Part shown: positions 18,660-26,197 of the stretch, in pieces
Layout of the letters: every line of letters begins with the position of its first letter
Position numbering within the stretch: position 1 is the stretch's first letter
From: Flavobacterium coralii
Lineage (GTDB): Bacteria; Bacteroidota; Bacteroidia; Flavobacteriales; Flavobacteriaceae
Length of the DNA: 64,000 bases
Reading direction: 5' to 3'
Assembly (NCBI RefSeq): GCF_019891545.1
Contig: NZ_JAHDIU010000012.1
Coordinates: 32,509-96,508, forward strand
Notes under the pieces: generated by a model
The model's input: the letters and a program-made list of their open reading frames with translations, nothing else
Told to the model about the DNA's origin: nothing
Database searches by the model: none
Program-made: the position numbers and the translations under genes

Positions 18660-19931
18660 ATGACAGTAGATTTACTGCTTGGCTTACAGTGGGGCGACGA
18701 AGGAAAAGGAAAAATCGTTGACGTACTTACATCTAAATATGATATTATTGCCCGCTTTCAGGGTGGCCCGAACGCGGGGCACACGTTAGAGTTTGATGGT
18801 ATTAAGCATGTGCTTCGCACAGTACCTTCGGGGATATTCCATAAAAACTCAGTAAACATTATTGGTAACGGCGTGGTGATGGACCCGGTGGTTTTCCAGA
18901 AAGAACTGGAAGGGCTTGAAAAATTTAATATCGATGTTAAAACAAGGCTGCTGATATCGCGCAAGGCACACCTTATCCTGCCTACACATCGCCTTTTGGA
19001 TGCGGCATCTGAAGCAAGCAAAGGCAAAGCTAAAATAGGCTCTACCTTAAAAGGGATTGGGCCTACCTACATGGATAAAACCGGCAGGAACGGTATCCGC
19101 ATAGGTGATATTGAAATGGATGATTTTAAAGAGCGTTACCGTGCTCTTGCCGATAAGCACCAGGCAATGATCGACTTTTATGATGTTGACCTGCAGTATG
19201 ACCTTAAAGAGCTTGAAGAGGAATTCTTTACAGCCGTTGAGGTTTTAAAGGAACTTACTTTTATAGACAGCGAAGAGTACCTGAACAAAGCCATGAGAGA
19301 AGGTAAATCTATACTTGCGGAGGGCGCACAAGGCTCATTACTGGATATAGATTTTGGTACGTACCCGTTTGTAACCTCATCTAACACTACTGCGGCAGGA
19401 GCCTGTACAGGTTTGGGTATTGCACCAAACAGGGTAAAAGAGGTTTTTGGTATATTTAAGGCTTATACTACCCGCGTGGGCAGCGGCCCCTTCCCTACCG
19501 AGCTTTTTGACGAAGTCGGGGCAACCATGGCTAAAGTGGGTAACGAGTTTGGCTCTGTTACAGGCAGGGCAAGGCGCTGCGGCTGGTTAGACTTGGTTGC
19601 GCTTAAATATGCTGTTCAGGTGAACGGTGTTACACAGCTTTACATGATGAAGGGAGATGTGCTTTCAGGCTTTGAAACGCTTAAAGTTTGCACCGCTTAT
19701 GAGTATAAAGGAGAAAGGATAAACCACCTGCCATATAACATAGAACCTGAAAATGTTACTCCTGTATATGTAGAGAAAAAAGGCTGGGAAGCCGACCTTA
19801 CCGGTATGAGTACTTATGAGGAGCTGCCGCAGGAACTTAAAAAATATATTGAGTTTATTGAGAAAGAACTGGAAGTGCCTATAAAAGTAATATCTGTAGG
19901 GCCGGACAGGAAACAGACAATAATAAAATAG
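18660..19931 (+). CDS. purA: Adenylosuccinate synthetase
   Basis: A 423-residue cytoplasmic enzyme joining IMP and aspartate with GTP to form adenylosuccinate, the first committed step to AMP. The N-terminal QWGDEGKGK and GGPNAGHT motifs hold the catalytic Asp and His. KGIGPTYMDKTGR, GAQGSLLDIDFGTYPFVTSS and VTGRARRCGWLD are all present. Length is typical. It stands alone between terminators, with a 100-bp leader holding the preceding gene's terminator; its promoter is not obvious. Confidence 0.97.
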   Translation: MTVDLLLGLQWGDEGKGKIVDVLTSKYDIIARFQGGPNAGHTLEFDGIKHVLRTVPSGIFHKNSVNIIGNGVVMDPVVFQKELEGLEKFNIDVKTRLLISRKAHLILPTHRLLDAASEASKGKAKIGSTLKGIGPTYMDKTGRNGIRIGDIEMDDFKERYRALADKHQAMIDFYDVDLQYDLKELEEEFFTAVEVLKELTFIDSEEYLNKAMREGKSILAEGAQGSLLDIDFGTYPFVTSSNTTAAGACTGLGIAPNRVKEVFGIFKAYTTRVGSGPFPTELFDEVGATMAKVGNEFGSVTGRARRCGWLDLVALKYAVQVNGVTQLYMMKGDVLSGFETLKVCTAYEYKGERINHLPYNIEPENVTPVYVEKKGWEADLTGMSTYEELPQELKKYIEFIEKELEVPIKVISVGPDRKQTIIK

Positions 19932-19933
19932 TA

Positions 19934-19963
19934 AAAAGCCGCGCATTAAAGTGCGGCTTTTTT
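19934..19963 (+). terminator. Rho-independent terminator of purA
   Basis: AAAGCCGC and GCGGCTTT form a stem around a 10-nt loop followed by six T, two bases after the purA stop. Confidence 0.85.
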
Positions 19964-19994
19964 GTTAAACAGGTTTAGTTCAGGTTAGTTACTG

Positions 19995-20549
19995 TTAGGA
20001 AACAGTTATGGTAGGATCCCAGTAATAGTATCCGTAAAGCTGCTGCGTTTCTCCGTCAGCGGCAAGCGTATATAAGGCAAAGCACACATAAAAGTTTTCT
20101 GTACCCTGCTTGCTTACCCTTGAGTCAAGTGAAATAAAACTGGCAGGGCCTGTTACCGCCGGCAATCCGTTTGCGGTACCGGTTTGAGGAAACACAACAT
20201 TTGTGCGCGACACGGTATCTACCTGAAAGTTATTAAACACTTGGTCGCCGTTCCAGTATTTAAGGTCATATACTATTACCGCATCATCAGAATTGGCATA
20301 AATAGACTGCCCATATACCGAAAGGTAATCACCCGGATTAGCTTTAAAGCTAAGATCAGCTGTACCCTGCCCGCTGATTACACCCCGTGTGCCGGTACAA
20401 ATCATAAACTGGCTATTGTGGTCTATTCCGGTAGGATTGTTTTGGTCCTGGCTCGGGCTTGGGTAATTAGCCTTTACATACTCTGTATCAATTACAATCA
20501 ACAGGTTCATTGATTGTGCTGCTGCTTCTAAGTTTTCTTTTTTAAACAT
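19995..20549 (-). CDS. PixA/AidA-family inclusion body protein
   Basis: A 184-residue soluble protein. MNLLIVIDTEYVKANYPSPS, NPTGIDHNSQFMIC, the GDYLSVYGQSIYANSDDAVI segment and the C-terminal LYGYYYWDPTITVS match the PixA/AidA family. That family includes the Xenorhabdus crystalline-inclusion protein PixA and the quorum-regulated AidA of Burkholderia and Ralstonia. The fold is beta-rich and the biochemical role of the family is unknown; members accumulate to high level and some affect host interaction. It has no signal peptide. It lies 70 bp downstream of the cysteine-tipped 159-residue gene, with a hairpin between them, next to a LytTR two-component system. Confidence 0.85.
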   Translation of the reverse strand: MFKKENLEAAAQSMNLLIVIDTEYVKANYPSPSQDQNNPTGIDHNSQFMICTGTRGVISGQGTADLSFKANPGDYLSVYGQSIYANSDDAVIVYDLKYWNGDQVFNNFQVDTVSRTNVVFPQTGTANGLPAVTGPASFISLDSRVSKQGTENFYVCFALYTLAADGETQQLYGYYYWDPTITVS

Positions 20550-20587
20550 GATCAGTAAATTTTAGTTGGATGAATAAGATTTGTAAA

Positions 20588-20613
20588 TTTCCCCCTGCTT
20601 TGCACAGGGGAAA
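20588..20613 (-). other. Intercistronic hairpin between the small-protein gene and pixA-like gene
   Basis: TTTCCCC(C)TG and CAGGGGAAA form a 9-bp stem with a 7-nt loop just after the stop at 20620. In the direction of transcription no T run follows, so it is not a clear terminator for the minus strand. It may instead stabilise the downstream message or give partial read-through. On the opposite strand it has a T run, but no gene there needs it. Confidence 0.5.
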
Positions 20614-20619
20614 CTTTTT

Positions 20620-21099
20620 TTAGTGGTTGCAGTTGCAAGAGTTCATTGCACCACTGGCATGCAGCGCAAGTAATGCAGCAAACTGGTTGTCGTCAAGCTT
20701 GCTGGCCTGTAGTGCATCAGCAGCAAATGGCAGCGGAATATCAAAATGGTGCGACAGGCCAACACATTTCCAGCCGATGAAAGGCACATCCACACATATT
20801 TGCCCGCTAAGGTCAAAGCTTACTGTGTTATTAGCCTCTGTAAGGTTTGCGATGGCGATTACCAGTTTAACCCTTGGTATTGGCTGCCAGGTAAAGCTGG
20901 TATTGGTATCGAACTGGAAACTTTTAGTCCAGTTGCCAAACGGCGTGTTAAATGTAATGGTTAGCGTAACAATACCTCCCTGTGCGCTTGCACCTATACA
21001 GGCACTGCATCCTAATACTGAAGGTGTACACCACTGTGCCGCAGTTGCATAATCAAAATCGTTATAAACTGCTCCGTTTTCTACTTTTAAAGCTTTCAT
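20620..21099 (-). CDS. Cysteine-containing 159-residue protein, unrecognised
   Basis: A soluble protein without signal peptide that I do not recognise. Residues 1-125 look beta-rich, with alternating hydrophobic strands (IVTLTITFNTPFGNW, VKLVIAIANLTEANN). Cysteines lie at 24, 31 and 34 and as a pair in the middle. A short helix (KLDDNQFAALLALHASGA) is followed by a C-terminal CNCNH with Cys155 and Cys157. The helix-plus-Cys tail superficially recalls peptide precursors, but no modifying enzyme is nearby. It precedes the PixA-like gene on the same transcript and has a LytTR-like direct repeat upstream. Probably an accessory or co-assembling protein of the PixA homologue; this is inference. Confidence 0.65.
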   Translation of the reverse strand: MKALKVENGAVYNDFDYATAAQWCTPSVLGCSACIGASAQGGIVTLTITFNTPFGNWTKSFQFDTNTSFTWQPIPRVKLVIAIANLTEANNTVSFDLSGQICVDVPFIGWKCVGLSHHFDIPLPFAADALQASKLDDNQFAALLALHASGAMNSCNCNH

Positions 21100-21161
21100 A
21101 AATTGTAATTTTTATAGTTGTTACCTACTCTGTTATTTAGAAATGGATTTTCGGTTTCCTC

Positions 21162-21182
21162 CGTGTTTAAGTAATTGGTTTA
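21162..21182 (-). promoter_or_regulatory. Leader element shared with the 24.3-kb gene
   Basis: On the plus strand this reads CGTGTTTAAGTAATTGGTTT then A. A near-identical copy lies at 24320-24339, with one substitution and one base less. Both lie in the 5' leaders of the small-protein genes of this locus, here 63-83 nt before the start codon. A regulator site or RNA element is possible. Confidence 0.45.
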
Positions 21183-21220
21183 ACAGGTTTAAATGGCCAT
21201 TTTTACTGCTTTTACTGATG

Positions 21221-21230
21221 TAAATTTATA
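21221..21230 (-). promoter_or_regulatory. Possible -7 element for the 159-residue gene
   Basis: On the minus strand TATAAATTTA contains TAAATTTA, a one-mismatch match to TAnnTTTG. It lies 122 nt before the ATG and about 30 bp downstream of the LytTR-like direct repeat. It would give a leader of roughly 115 nt. Confidence 0.4.
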
Positions 21231-21260
21231 CTCGGAAAAAGCTAAATAGCAGAAAAATGC

Positions 21261-21289
21261 CATGAAACGGCAATATCTTGTCATGAAAC
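21261..21289 (-). promoter_or_regulatory. Direct repeat with 21-bp period, candidate LytTR operator
   Basis: On the minus strand GTTTCATG occurs twice (21289-21282 and 21268-21261), exactly 21 bp apart, within the contexts CGGTTTCATGAC and CCGTTTCATGGC. LytTR-domain regulators such as AgrA and AlgR bind pairs of about 9-bp direct repeats on one helix face with 21-22-bp spacing. A LytTR response regulator gene ends 70 bp away. The sites lie about 51 and 72 bp before the transcription start predicted from the -7-like element, an activator position. Confidence 0.5.
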
Positions 21290-21304
21290 CGATATTTACA
21301 GGCA

Positions 21305-21340
21305 TAAAAAAAAGCCGCCTGTTAAATAAAGGCAGCTTTT
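21305..21340 (-). terminator. Terminator of the two-component operon
   Basis: On the minus strand AAAGCTGCCT and AGGCGGCTTT pair with one G-U around a 9-nt loop, followed by eight T. It lies 18 bp after the response-regulator stop, so the regulator genes and the PixA pair are separate transcripts. Confidence 0.8.
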
Positions 21341-21358
21341 GTACGGGTTAAAGACTGA

Positions 21359-22102
21359 TTATTTAAAAATAACGGTGTCTTTAAGAAAGTCCTTATACTT
21401 ATCGCTGAGCGTAACTTTATGCCCTCCCTGCATCAGTATAAGATTGTCTGAAGGTATAATTTCGGAGGCGTGGCTGATATTGATAATGAAATTCCTGTGG
21501 GTTTTAAAAAACACCGCAGGATTTAAATATTCAGCTATGCGGTTTAATGATATCATTACCACAAATTTTTCCTGCTGTGTAATCACATTACAGTAGCGCT
21601 CTTCTACTTCTATATATACAATATCTGCTATTGCTACTTTTTTAAGCGACTTATTTTTCTTTATAAACAAATACTCCGGGCTTACCGTTGCATTTGTTTC
21701 TTCTTCAGTAACCTCATGCTGACCGTAAAATTTTTCGATTGCCATTTCTATAGCGTATAATACTTCAAGCTCATTAAACGGCTTGAGCAGAAAGCTAAAC
21801 GGATGGGTTAGCTTTGCCCTTTCAAATATCTGCCTGTCGTTAGAGCTTGTTAAAAAAATAAACGGTTTCACGGCTCCGGGCACAGCACTTATGGCTTCGG
21901 CAAAAGTGATACCCTCAGGGTTGCCATTAAGGAATATATCCACAATAGCAATATCAGGCGTAGCTGAATAATATAGTGCCATTGCATCTTTAAACGAGGC
22001 AGCAACACCCACAACCTCAAAGTTATTGGCGTGCAATACAGCCAGAAGCCTGTCGCTTTCGGCAGGCGTGTCTTCTATTACTAAAACTTTAAGCTTATCC
22101 AT
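21359..22102 (-). CDS. LytTR-family response regulator
   Basis: A 247-residue response regulator. The receiver domain (residues 1 to about 125) starts KVLVIEDTPAESDRLL and has the phospho-acceptor Asp55 in IAIVDIFLNG, then FLTSS and the LLKPF Lys. The C-terminal LytTR DNA-binding domain runs from LFIKKNKSLKKVAIADIVYI through YCNVIT, MISLNRIAEYL and FFKTHRNFIIN. Such regulators bind paired direct repeats. Its ATG overlaps the kinase stop by 8 bp, so the two form a cognate pair. Targets are unproven, but a matching direct repeat lies in front of the neighbouring small-protein gene. Confidence 0.93.
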   Translation of the reverse strand: MDKLKVLVIEDTPAESDRLLAVLHANNFEVVGVAASFKDAMALYYSATPDIAIVDIFLNGNPEGITFAEAISAVPGAVKPFIFLTSSNDRQIFERAKLTHPFSFLLKPFNELEVLYAIEMAIEKFYGQHEVTEEETNATVSPEYLFIKKNKSLKKVAIADIVYIEVEERYCNVITQQEKFVVMISLNRIAEYLNPAVFFKTHRNFIINISHASEIIPSDNLILMQGGHKVTLSDKYKDFLKDTVIFK

Positions 22103-23834
22103 TTTTGTGTGGCATTTGTAAGGTAATAATCATAGCAGTACCTTTTCCGGGCTCGCTTTCTATCGCTAAAGCCCCTTTGTTTTTAAGGAGTATCGATTTA
22201 CACAACTGAAGCCCTAATCCGGCTCCTGTTCCATTCTTTTTATTAATCAGCACATCCGATTCTTTTAATACTTCTTCAATCACCTCAGCTGTCATTCCTT
22301 TACCTGTATCAGTAATACTGAGCTGTACTTTATTATCTTTTTTAACCGCTGCATCAATTTTTATTAATCCTCCACCGGCAGTATATTTAATAGCGTTGTC
22401 CAGCAAGTTGCGCAATACCAGCTTCAGGCTCTCACGGTCTGCAAACACAACAGCCCTTGCAGGCACATCAATAGTAAAATGTATGTCTTTAGCATGCATA
22501 ATCGCAGTATAATTATAAGCCACCTGCTCTAACAGTGGCAGCAGTCGCAAAGCCTCCATATTAAAGTAGGCCTGCTTTGTTTGCAGCAATGCCCAGTTGA
22601 GCAGGTTGTCGAGCAGGTTGTAGGTGCTGTTGGCTATTTCGCTGCTGTTATGAAGCTGTTCGTCAAGCACTTCATATTCTTTCTGTTCATAATGCTGCAA
22701 TAAATAAGCGTTACTGCTTTTTAGAGCGCTTACAGAGCTGCGCAGGTCATGGCTTACTATAGAAAAGAGCCTGTCTTTAGCCGCATTAAGGTCATTCAGT
22801 TTTACCTTTTGCGCTTCTATTATCCGGTTAATCTTTATTTTTTGCCTGTAAAAATAAATCAGTACAGCAATGAGAACCAGCAATATACCTGATGTATAAA
22901 CAAGCCTGTCGCGCTCTGCCTTCTTAACTTTATTTTCGCTGATAAGCTGGTTTACCTCTTTTTGCTTTTGGGCCACAGCAAACTTTTTTTCAAGCTCAGC
23001 AAGTTCCCATACCTTGTTACGGTTATTTAAAGAATCGCGCCATGCTTCATATTCCTTACGATAGTTTAGCGCGGTTGTAAAATTTTCCCTGTTCTCCTCT
23101 ACCACCGCCATATTGAGGGCTGCATTTTGCTTAAGCGCAAAATCATTCACTTTTTTAGAAAGCTCATATGCCTTTATAAAGTTAGGTATGGCTTTATCAT
23201 CCTGATATTGCTCATAATAAAGTGTTGCAATATCCATATAAGAACCAATAAGCGCAAGCGTGTCTTTTGACTTCTCCTGCATTTTAAACCCTTTAAAAAG
23301 GCATTGCTCCGCTTCTTTAAACCTGCCCAGGTGCAGGTAGCAAAGGCCGAGGTTATGCGCCACGCTGCTTACCTTAAAGCCAAGTGCGGGCGTGTCTTCC
23401 AGTGCTTCAATCTCTTTAAAGTATGGTATGGCAAGTTTAAATTTATTTTGCTCCAGCAGTATTTCGCCTATAGAAAGCCGCACTTTATAATAAAAATCGA
23501 ATTGTTGGCTAATGGCGGCATATTCTTTTAATGCCTCATCCAAAAGCCCCTTTCTTGCAAACCCCGTAGCACGGAAGTAACGGGAATAGTCTTCAACTTC
23601 GCTACTGTTATTTTTTTCAAGCTGCCGCATGGAATATACCATAACAGAATCCCACTCTTTCGCCAGGAAAAAAGTATGGGCTTTATAAAAGTCAGGCTGC
23701 TGCTTATACTGTCTGCCCTTTTCTTTTATTGTCTGATTAAGCAATGATAGGGTTGTATCTGCCTGCGCAAAAGCTATAACAGGCAGGCACATGGCAATAC
23801 ACCATAGGTATATCCGCAATGGTATTTTATACAT
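22095..23834 (-). CDS. TPR-containing sensor histidine kinase
   Basis: A 579-residue sensor kinase with a signal peptide (LRIYLWCIAMCLPVIAFA), a periplasmic region of TPR-like helical repeats (AHNLGLCYLHLGRFKEAEQC, DIATLYYEQYQDDKAIPNF) and a coiled segment. One membrane helix (SGILLVLIAVLIYFY) and the cytoplasmic kinase follow. The H box is FSIVSHDLRSS with His362, the N box NLLDNAIKYT, and the G boxes DTGKGM and GAGLGLQL. All catalytic features are intact. TPR sensors coupled to LytTR regulators are common in Bacteroidota; the signal is unknown. It starts 31 bp after the 148-residue gene, probably in one operon. Confidence 0.93.
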   Translation of the reverse strand: MYKIPLRIYLWCIAMCLPVIAFAQADTTLSLLNQTIKEKGRQYKQQPDFYKAHTFFLAKEWDSVMVYSMRQLEKNNSSEVEDYSRYFRATGFARKGLLDEALKEYAAISQQFDFYYKVRLSIGEILLEQNKFKLAIPYFKEIEALEDTPALGFKVSSVAHNLGLCYLHLGRFKEAEQCLFKGFKMQEKSKDTLALIGSYMDIATLYYEQYQDDKAIPNFIKAYELSKKVNDFALKQNAALNMAVVEENRENFTTALNYRKEYEAWRDSLNNRNKVWELAELEKKFAVAQKQKEVNQLISENKVKKAERDRLVYTSGILLVLIAVLIYFYRQKIKINRIIEAQKVKLNDLNAAKDRLFSIVSHDLRSSVSALKSSNAYLLQHYEQKEYEVLDEQLHNSSEIANSTYNLLDNLLNWALLQTKQAYFNMEALRLLPLLEQVAYNYTAIMHAKDIHFTIDVPARAVVFADRESLKLVLRNLLDNAIKYTAGGGLIKIDAAVKKDNKVQLSITDTGKGMTAEVIEEVLKESDVLINKKNGTGAGLGLQLCKSILLKNKGALAIESEPGKGTAMIITLQMPHKNG

Positions 23835-23865
23835 TGTGCCTGCTTTTTACTATTAAAACCTCAGT

Positions 23866-24312
23866 TTAGTTACGCTGAACATTGGTTACAGTACCCCTTG
23901 ATGCCTTAGGGTCTGTGTCCCATAAAAAGGTTTCTACTTCAGCAATTTTACTTATCTCTATTCCATGCACTGCAGCAGGGTCGAGTGTAAAATTCACCTG
24001 ATAGGCATTAAACTCTGTTGCCATTGTACGCTTATAATCATAGCAGATGTAAAATTTTACAGGTGGCTCACCCTCAACATAAGGCTGAAAATCCTGGAAA
24101 ACATCAAAAGAGGGATCAGCAATGGCTGCATCAAGAAACACTACTGCGCTTACTTTTATCTGGTCTGAGTCACTAAAGTAGGTTGCCTCTACCAACGGGG
24201 AAAGCGGAATGTCAGGGCATTTATTTTCAAAGCTTATTTTACCTACGGCGTTGGCAGATAAAATAACAATTTTTTGCCCCGGAGGGTTGACTGTGTAAGG
24301 TGTTGTCATCAT
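23866..24312 (-). CDS. 148-residue protein heading the two-component operon, unrecognised
   Basis: A soluble protein without signal peptide (MMTTPYTVNPPGQKIVILSA) that I do not recognise. It looks beta-rich with few charged helices, and contains FYICYDYKRTM and a C-terminal ETFLWDTDPKASRG. The size, strand-rich pattern and WDTDP tail faintly echo the YWDPT end of the PixA-like protein at 20.0 kb, but I would not call homology. It is the first gene of the kinase/regulator operon and shares a leader element with the 159-residue gene. It may be another product of the same regulon or the sensor's ligand. Start alternatives are the two adjacent ATG codons. Confidence 0.6.
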   Translation of the reverse strand: MMTTPYTVNPPGQKIVILSANAVGKISFENKCPDIPLSPLVEATYFSDSDQIKVSAVVFLDAAIADPSFDVFQDFQPYVEGEPPVKFYICYDYKRTMATEFNAYQVNFTLDPAAVHGIEISKIAEVETFLWDTDPKASRGTVTNVQRN

Positions 24313-24319
24313 AATTAGT

Positions 24320-24339
24320 CGTATTTAAGTAATTGTTTA
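24320..24339 (-). promoter_or_regulatory. Leader element shared with the 21.1-kb gene
   Basis: On the plus strand this reads CGTATTTAAGTAATTGTTTA. The copy at 21162-21182 matches with one substitution and one extra G. Here it ends 8 nt before the ATG at 24312, so it lies in the untranslated leader. Confidence 0.45.
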
Positions 24340-24482
24340 TATTCTTTTTTGGATGCATAAATATAAAGAATTTTCACTGATAATTAACAATTACGCTATC
24401 CGGCTTAAATATCTGCTGGAGCAGATAATAATATATTTATCCACATCGTTAGAGATTGAGCCCCTTATTAGCTGATTTTACG

Positions 24483-24490
24483 TAAATTTG
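24483..24490 (+). promoter_or_regulatory. Promoter -7 element of the OstA-like gene
   Basis: TAAATTTG matches TAnnTTTG and lies 17 nt before the TTG start at 24508, which supports that start. Confidence 0.6.
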
Positions 24491-24507
24491 CACTAAATTT
24501 TTAGAAT

Positions 24508-26181
24508 TTGAAAAAGCACTTAGTATATACAGCTTTACTGCTCTTAGCCTGCTTTTGCGTTACTGCACAAAACGATAAGAAAATAAAGCTGGTAAAAAAT
24601 GAATACCTTAATGCCGACGAGAATGAAGTGCCGGGTGCAGTAGTATTTATTGGCAATGTGCAGTTTGAGCACAACGGAGCCAACATATACTGCAATAAAG
24701 CCTACCTTTTTGAGCAGGAAAACTATGCTAAGTTGTTCGGAAATGTACGCATAACGCAGGGCGATACTTTGCACATGAATAGCGAATATGCCGAATATAA
24801 CGGTAATAAAAGTTTTGCATTTGCAAGCGGCAAAGTAGTTATGCGCTCGCCCGATATGCGGCTTACCACCGATACTGTTTATTTTGACAGGACTGCACAA
24901 CAGGCGTATTATAATTCATATGGCACCATTGTAAATAATGAAAATACTTTAAAGAGCAAATCGGGCAGGTACTTTGTAAACCAGAAAAAATACCAGTTTC
25001 TTACTGCCGTTACACTTACTAATCCTAAGTATGTATTAAAATCGAACCATCTTGATTATTACACTAACTCCGGGCATGCTTATGTGTTTGGGCCTTCAAC
25101 CATAACAGGGAAAACAAACTACATTTATACCGAGAACGGGTTTTATGACACCAAAAAGAATTATGCGCACCTTCTCGATAATTCGTATATAAAATATGAT
25201 ACCCAGTATATTAAAGGCGACAGCATTTATTATGACAGGAACAGGGAGTTTTCTTCGGCCACCAATAATGTAAGCGTTACCGATACTATTAATAAGTTTA
25301 ATGTGCGGGGGCATTATGCTGAAGTTTATAAACAAAAAGATTCACTGTTTATAACAAAACACGCGCTTGCCGTAACGCTGGTAGAGCAGGATTCGCTTTA
25401 CACACACGCTAAACGTATTGTAGTTACAGGCAAAGAAGGCCAACGCATTGTGAGGGGCTATAATGATGCGCGTTTTTACAAAGTGGATATGAGCGGCAAG
25501 TGTGATTCCATTCATTCAGATGAGGCTAAGGGGCTTACACAGCTTATACGCCGCCCGGTGGTCTGGAACGGCGAGAGCCAGCTTACGGGTGATGTTATCC
25601 ACCTGATATCGAACAGCCAGACAGAACAGATAGATTCCCTCAAGGTGTTAAACAATGCTTTTATAGTACAGAAAGATACGCTCGGCACCGGATATAACCA
25701 GGTAAAAGGGCAAAATTTATATGGTAAGTTCCGCGATAACAAGTTATATGAGGTTGACCTAATAAAGAACACCGAGAAGATTTATTACATGTATGACGAC
25801 CTTGAGCTTGTGGGCATAGACAAAGGGCTGAGCAGCAAGATACATCTAAAGTTAAAGGATAACGCCATAACATCGGTACGCTCTATAAACAGGCCTGACA
25901 ATACCTCATACCCTCCCGATGCGCTTCCTGAGAATGCCCGTAAGCTAAGAGGCTTTATCTGGCGCGGAGACGAGCGCATAAGGAGTATTGAGGACTTGTT
26001 CCCTCCTGAAGAGCAGCAACTGCATGAGGAGATACTCAAAAAAACAAAGGCCGTTAAAAATGAAGAGGTAAAACCTATGGAAGTTTTACAGGAAACGCTG
26101 GACTACGACAAAAATAACCCCAAGCCTAAACCCTTAGAGCCGGTTGAACAGCCGGCCCCGAAACCGGAAAAGCAACAATAA
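24508..26181 (+). CDS. OstA-like (LptA/LptD N-domain) outer-membrane biogenesis protein
   Basis: A 557-residue exported protein from TTG 24508, where a signal peptide begins (KKHLVYTALLLLACFCVTAQ). The mature part consists of repeated OstA/LptA-type beta segments (VVFIGNVQFEHNGANIYCNK, LFGNVRITQGDTLHMNSEYA, FASGKVVMRSPDM) typical of beta-jellyroll proteins that carry LPS. The C-terminus is Pro/Lys/Glu-rich and low complexity. The form is the Bacteroidota OstA-like protein, predicted periplasmic, probably in LPS or lipid transport to the outer membrane. The aminotransferase gene follows after 16 bp. Confidence 0.85.
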   Translation: MKKHLVYTALLLLACFCVTAQNDKKIKLVKNEYLNADENEVPGAVVFIGNVQFEHNGANIYCNKAYLFEQENYAKLFGNVRITQGDTLHMNSEYAEYNGNKSFAFASGKVVMRSPDMRLTTDTVYFDRTAQQAYYNSYGTIVNNENTLKSKSGRYFVNQKKYQFLTAVTLTNPKYVLKSNHLDYYTNSGHAYVFGPSTITGKTNYIYTENGFYDTKKNYAHLLDNSYIKYDTQYIKGDSIYYDRNREFSSATNNVSVTDTINKFNVRGHYAEVYKQKDSLFITKHALAVTLVEQDSLYTHAKRIVVTGKEGQRIVRGYNDARFYKVDMSGKCDSIHSDEAKGLTQLIRRPVVWNGESQLTGDVIHLISNSQTEQIDSLKVLNNAFIVQKDTLGTGYNQVKGQNLYGKFRDNKLYEVDLIKNTEKIYYMYDDLELVGIDKGLSSKIHLKLKDNAITSVRSINRPDNTSYPPDALPENARKLRGFIWRGDERIRSIEDLFPPEEQQLHEEILKKTKAVKNEEVKPMEVLQETLDYDKNNPKPKPLEPVEQPAPKPEKQQ

Positions 26182-26197
26182 GCAATCCTGAGATTAT

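Noticed and set aside
20184-20513. A plus-strand frame inside the PixA-like gene
   Set aside because: It is opposite a conserved family gene; the translated sequence is low in structure and has no start context.
20588-20620. Hairpin as a plus-strand terminator
   Set aside because: It has the stem and T run on the plus strand, but the only upstream plus-strand gene (purA) already has a terminator at 19934-19963.
20620-21099. RiPP precursor reading of the cysteine-tipped protein
   Set aside because: No modifying or export enzyme is in the locus, and the body looks like a folded beta domain rather than a leader peptide.
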